Shown: positions 62,704-64,000 of the stretch, piece after piece
Layout: each line of letters starts with the position of its first letter
Numbering within the stretch: the first letter of the stretch is position 1
Source of the DNA: UTCFX2 sp963827155
GTDB taxonomy: Bacteria > Chloroflexota > Anaerolineae > Anaerolineales > UBA4823
Direction: 5' to 3'
Assembly (NCBI GenBank): GCA_963827155.1
Contig: CAWGZV010000003.1
Location: forward strand, 186,001-250,000
Length of the DNA stretch: 64,000 nucleotides
Translations under genes and position numbers: made by a program
The notes under the pieces: model-generated
Seen by the model: the letters and a program-made list of their open reading frames with translations, nothing else
The model's database searches: none
What the model was told of the DNA's origin: nothing

Positions 62704-63609
62704 ATGAAGCGTGCAGTCAGCATCAGCATCGGGTCGTCGAAGAGGAACAAAGCAGTGGAAGTGGACCTCTTGGGAGAGAAGATATCCATTGAAAGGATCG
62801 GAACAGACGGGGACATGGAAAAAGCCGCCCGGCTTTACGAGGAGATGGATGGCAAAGTCGATGCTTTTGGGGTAGGGGGCGCAGATCTGGGTTTGCAAGT
62901 TGAGGATCACTGGTACCCACTCTACTCGGTTCAGCCGATGGTCCGGTTCATTAAGAAAACTCCAGTGGTTGATGGCGCCGGGTTAAAAAATACATTGGAA
63001 AATAAATTAGCTGGCTTTATCGACGCACAGATCGGCGGCTACGTCTCTGAGCGCGGCAAGAAAGCGTTTATCGTCAGCGGTGCCGATCGCTGGGGGATGT
63101 CGACTTCGTTTCTGGATCACGGTTATGAGTGCGTCTTTGGCGATCTGATGTTTGGGCTGGGATTGCCATTCTCTGTCAAATCCAAACAGAGCCTGAAACG
63201 GCTGGCCAGGCTGCTGCTGCCGGTTGTTGGCAGGGTGCCATTCGAATGGGTGTACCCTACTGGAGAGAAACAGGAAAAACGCATTCCGAAATGGGAGCGG
63301 TATTATGAGTGGGGGACGGTCATCGCAGGCGACTGCCTGTATGTCAAGCGCCATCTGCCTTTTCAGCTTGAAGGTAAAGTGATCGCCACGAATACCACAA
63401 CTGCTGCCGACGTGGAGATGTTCCGTTCAACCGGGATTAAATATCTGGTGACCAGCACGCCGGTATTGGAAGGGCGCTCCTTTGGCACGAATATGATGGA
63501 AGCGGCCCTGGTCGCCGTCTCTGGTAAAGGCCGAAAGCTGACTTATGAAGAGCTCAACGAGCTTCTGGACCGGCTTGGTTATGGGCCGCAACTGCAGACT
63601 TTGAATTAA
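62704..63609 (+). CDS. Conserved protein of unknown function
   Basis: A 301-aa soluble protein. N-terminal MKRAVSISIGSSKRNKAVEV, then FGVGGADLGLQVEDHWYPLYS, FIVSGADRWGMSTSFLDHGYE, a central hydrophobic stretch (LARLLLPVVGRVPFEWVYP) and VIATNTTTAADVEMFRSTGI. Homologues are often labelled quinate 5-dehydrogenase, which I would not rely on; there is no clear dinucleotide-binding GxGxxG. The start is one of three close Mets (62686, 62692, 62704). Confidence 0.75.
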   Translation: MKRAVSISIGSSKRNKAVEVDLLGEKISIERIGTDGDMEKAARLYEEMDGKVDAFGVGGADLGLQVEDHWYPLYSVQPMVRFIKKTPVVDGAGLKNTLENKLAGFIDAQIGGYVSERGKKAFIVSGADRWGMSTSFLDHGYECVFGDLMFGLGLPFSVKSKQSLKRLARLLLPVVGRVPFEWVYPTGEKQEKRIPKWERYYEWGTVIAGDCLYVKRHLPFQLEGKVIATNTTTAADVEMFRSTGIKYLVTSTPVLEGRSFGTNMMEAALVAVSGKGRKLTYEELNELLDRLGYGPQLQTLN

Positions 63610-63689
63610 TTAATTCCTCATTTAAATCTTTCAGAAGGAAATCTACAAGGGTTTTCATCCAAAGAAAAAAACAAGCGTGGAGAGAAACA

Positions 63690-64000
63690 ATGGACGCACT
63701 AGTCATTGCGGGTGGGATATCTCAACCGGAAGATCCACTTTATCCCTTCACCCAAGGCAAGCCAAAGGCGATGCTGGGTATCTGTGGAAAGCCGATGGTC
63801 CAGTGGGTGCTGGATGCGCTTGACCAGGCGAAAAAGGTGGACCGGATTATTATCATCGGCATGCCGCCGCAGGAAGTCTTGCACTCCGAGAAGCTGGATC
63901 GCTATCTGCCTGATCAGGGAAGTATTCTTGAAAATGTGCGCACCGGGGTTCAAAAATACCTGGATTTAAACCCTGTTGACCGACACATCGCAGTCGTTTC
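63690..64000 (+). CDS. NTP-transferase-like (MobA-type) nucleotidyltransferase, 3' end outside the window
   Basis: The first 103 codons of a nucleotidyltransferase: N-terminal DALVIAGGISQPEDPLYPFT and KPKAMLGICGKPMVQWVLDAL fit the NTP-transf_3 pattern (AGG at the nucleotide loop, KPM for the base/sugar). GGAGAG lies 6 nt before the ATG. The substrate cannot be told from this part. Frame open to the window edge. Confidence 0.8.
   Translation, partial: MDALVIAGGISQPEDPLYPFTQGKPKAMLGICGKPMVQWVLDALDQAKKVDRIIIIGMPPQEVLHSEKLDRYLPDQGSILENVRTGVQKYLDLNPVDRHIAVV

Overview
The window looks like a piece of a bacterial chromosome from Chloroflexota, most likely class Anaerolineae. This is an inference from gene content and style: a long acidic tail on ribosomal protein S2, a short EF-Ts, Fn3-tailed secreted proteases, CbiM with a PDGLE tail, T-box and SAM-I control of aminoacylation and SAM synthesis, and Pro/Thr-rich linkers after lipoprotein signals. 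Genes are dense, on both strands, moderately GC-rich, with canonical Shine-Dalgarno sites.

Layout: 0-2.1 kb, a REC-GAF-PAS-GGDEF-EAL protein (minus). 2.3-5.6 kb, a MacA/MacB-type tripartite ABC system (minus). 5.8-9.8 kb, a GltD-like oxidoreductase and gyrA. 9.8-11.9 kb (minus), a small membrane protein, birA and an orphan DNA methyltransferase. 12.2-16.8 kb, the conserved rpsB-tsf-pyrH-frr-uppS-cdsA run. 16.9-18.4 kb, metK behind a SAM-I riboswitch. 18.5-21.5 kb (minus), a Fur-family regulator with an ECF-type Co/Ni transporter. 21.7-28.6 kb, thioredoxin, tRNA-Lys, then an accessory stretch with two decayed transposases around two secreted proteases (M14 and S8) that share a C-terminal Fn3 module. 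28.6-32.5 kb, a Crp/Fnr regulator and a fur-feoB-(Cys-rich ORF)-feoA iron operon. 32.5-43.2 kb, housekeeping and signalling genes (SIS isomerase, pncC, metG, rpoD, rdgB, histidine kinase). 43.3-47 kb, tRNA-Val, T-box-thrS, infC-rpmI-rplT. 47-52.5 kb, exported proteins (sugar dehydrogenase, M1 peptidase, phosphoesterase). 52.5-59.2 kb, a possible leader-peptide attenuator followed by an odd ABC ATPase and a tightly packed run of GNAT acetyltransferases, a HAD hydrolase, an amidase and an MFS transporter. 59.2-64 kb, a toroid-fold protein, GNAT, YfcE-like phosphoesterase, ilvE, an unknown protein and the start of a nucleotidyltransferase.

The most interesting signals are regulatory. The feo promoter has a CRP-like palindrome exactly where a class II activator should sit and a 27-bp Fur-type palindrome over the predicted start of transcription. 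A 31-codon ORF with its own promoter ends in a strong terminator whose loop can pair with the ORF's start region. infC, and perhaps uppS, appear to begin at AUC codons.

A caution for all users: at least nine otherwise well-conserved genes, including the essential rpoD and metG, are broken by a single-base shift, and two more carry one in-frame stop. This pattern points to residual sequencing or assembly errors more than to mass gene decay, so I annotate these as one gene each and give the break position.
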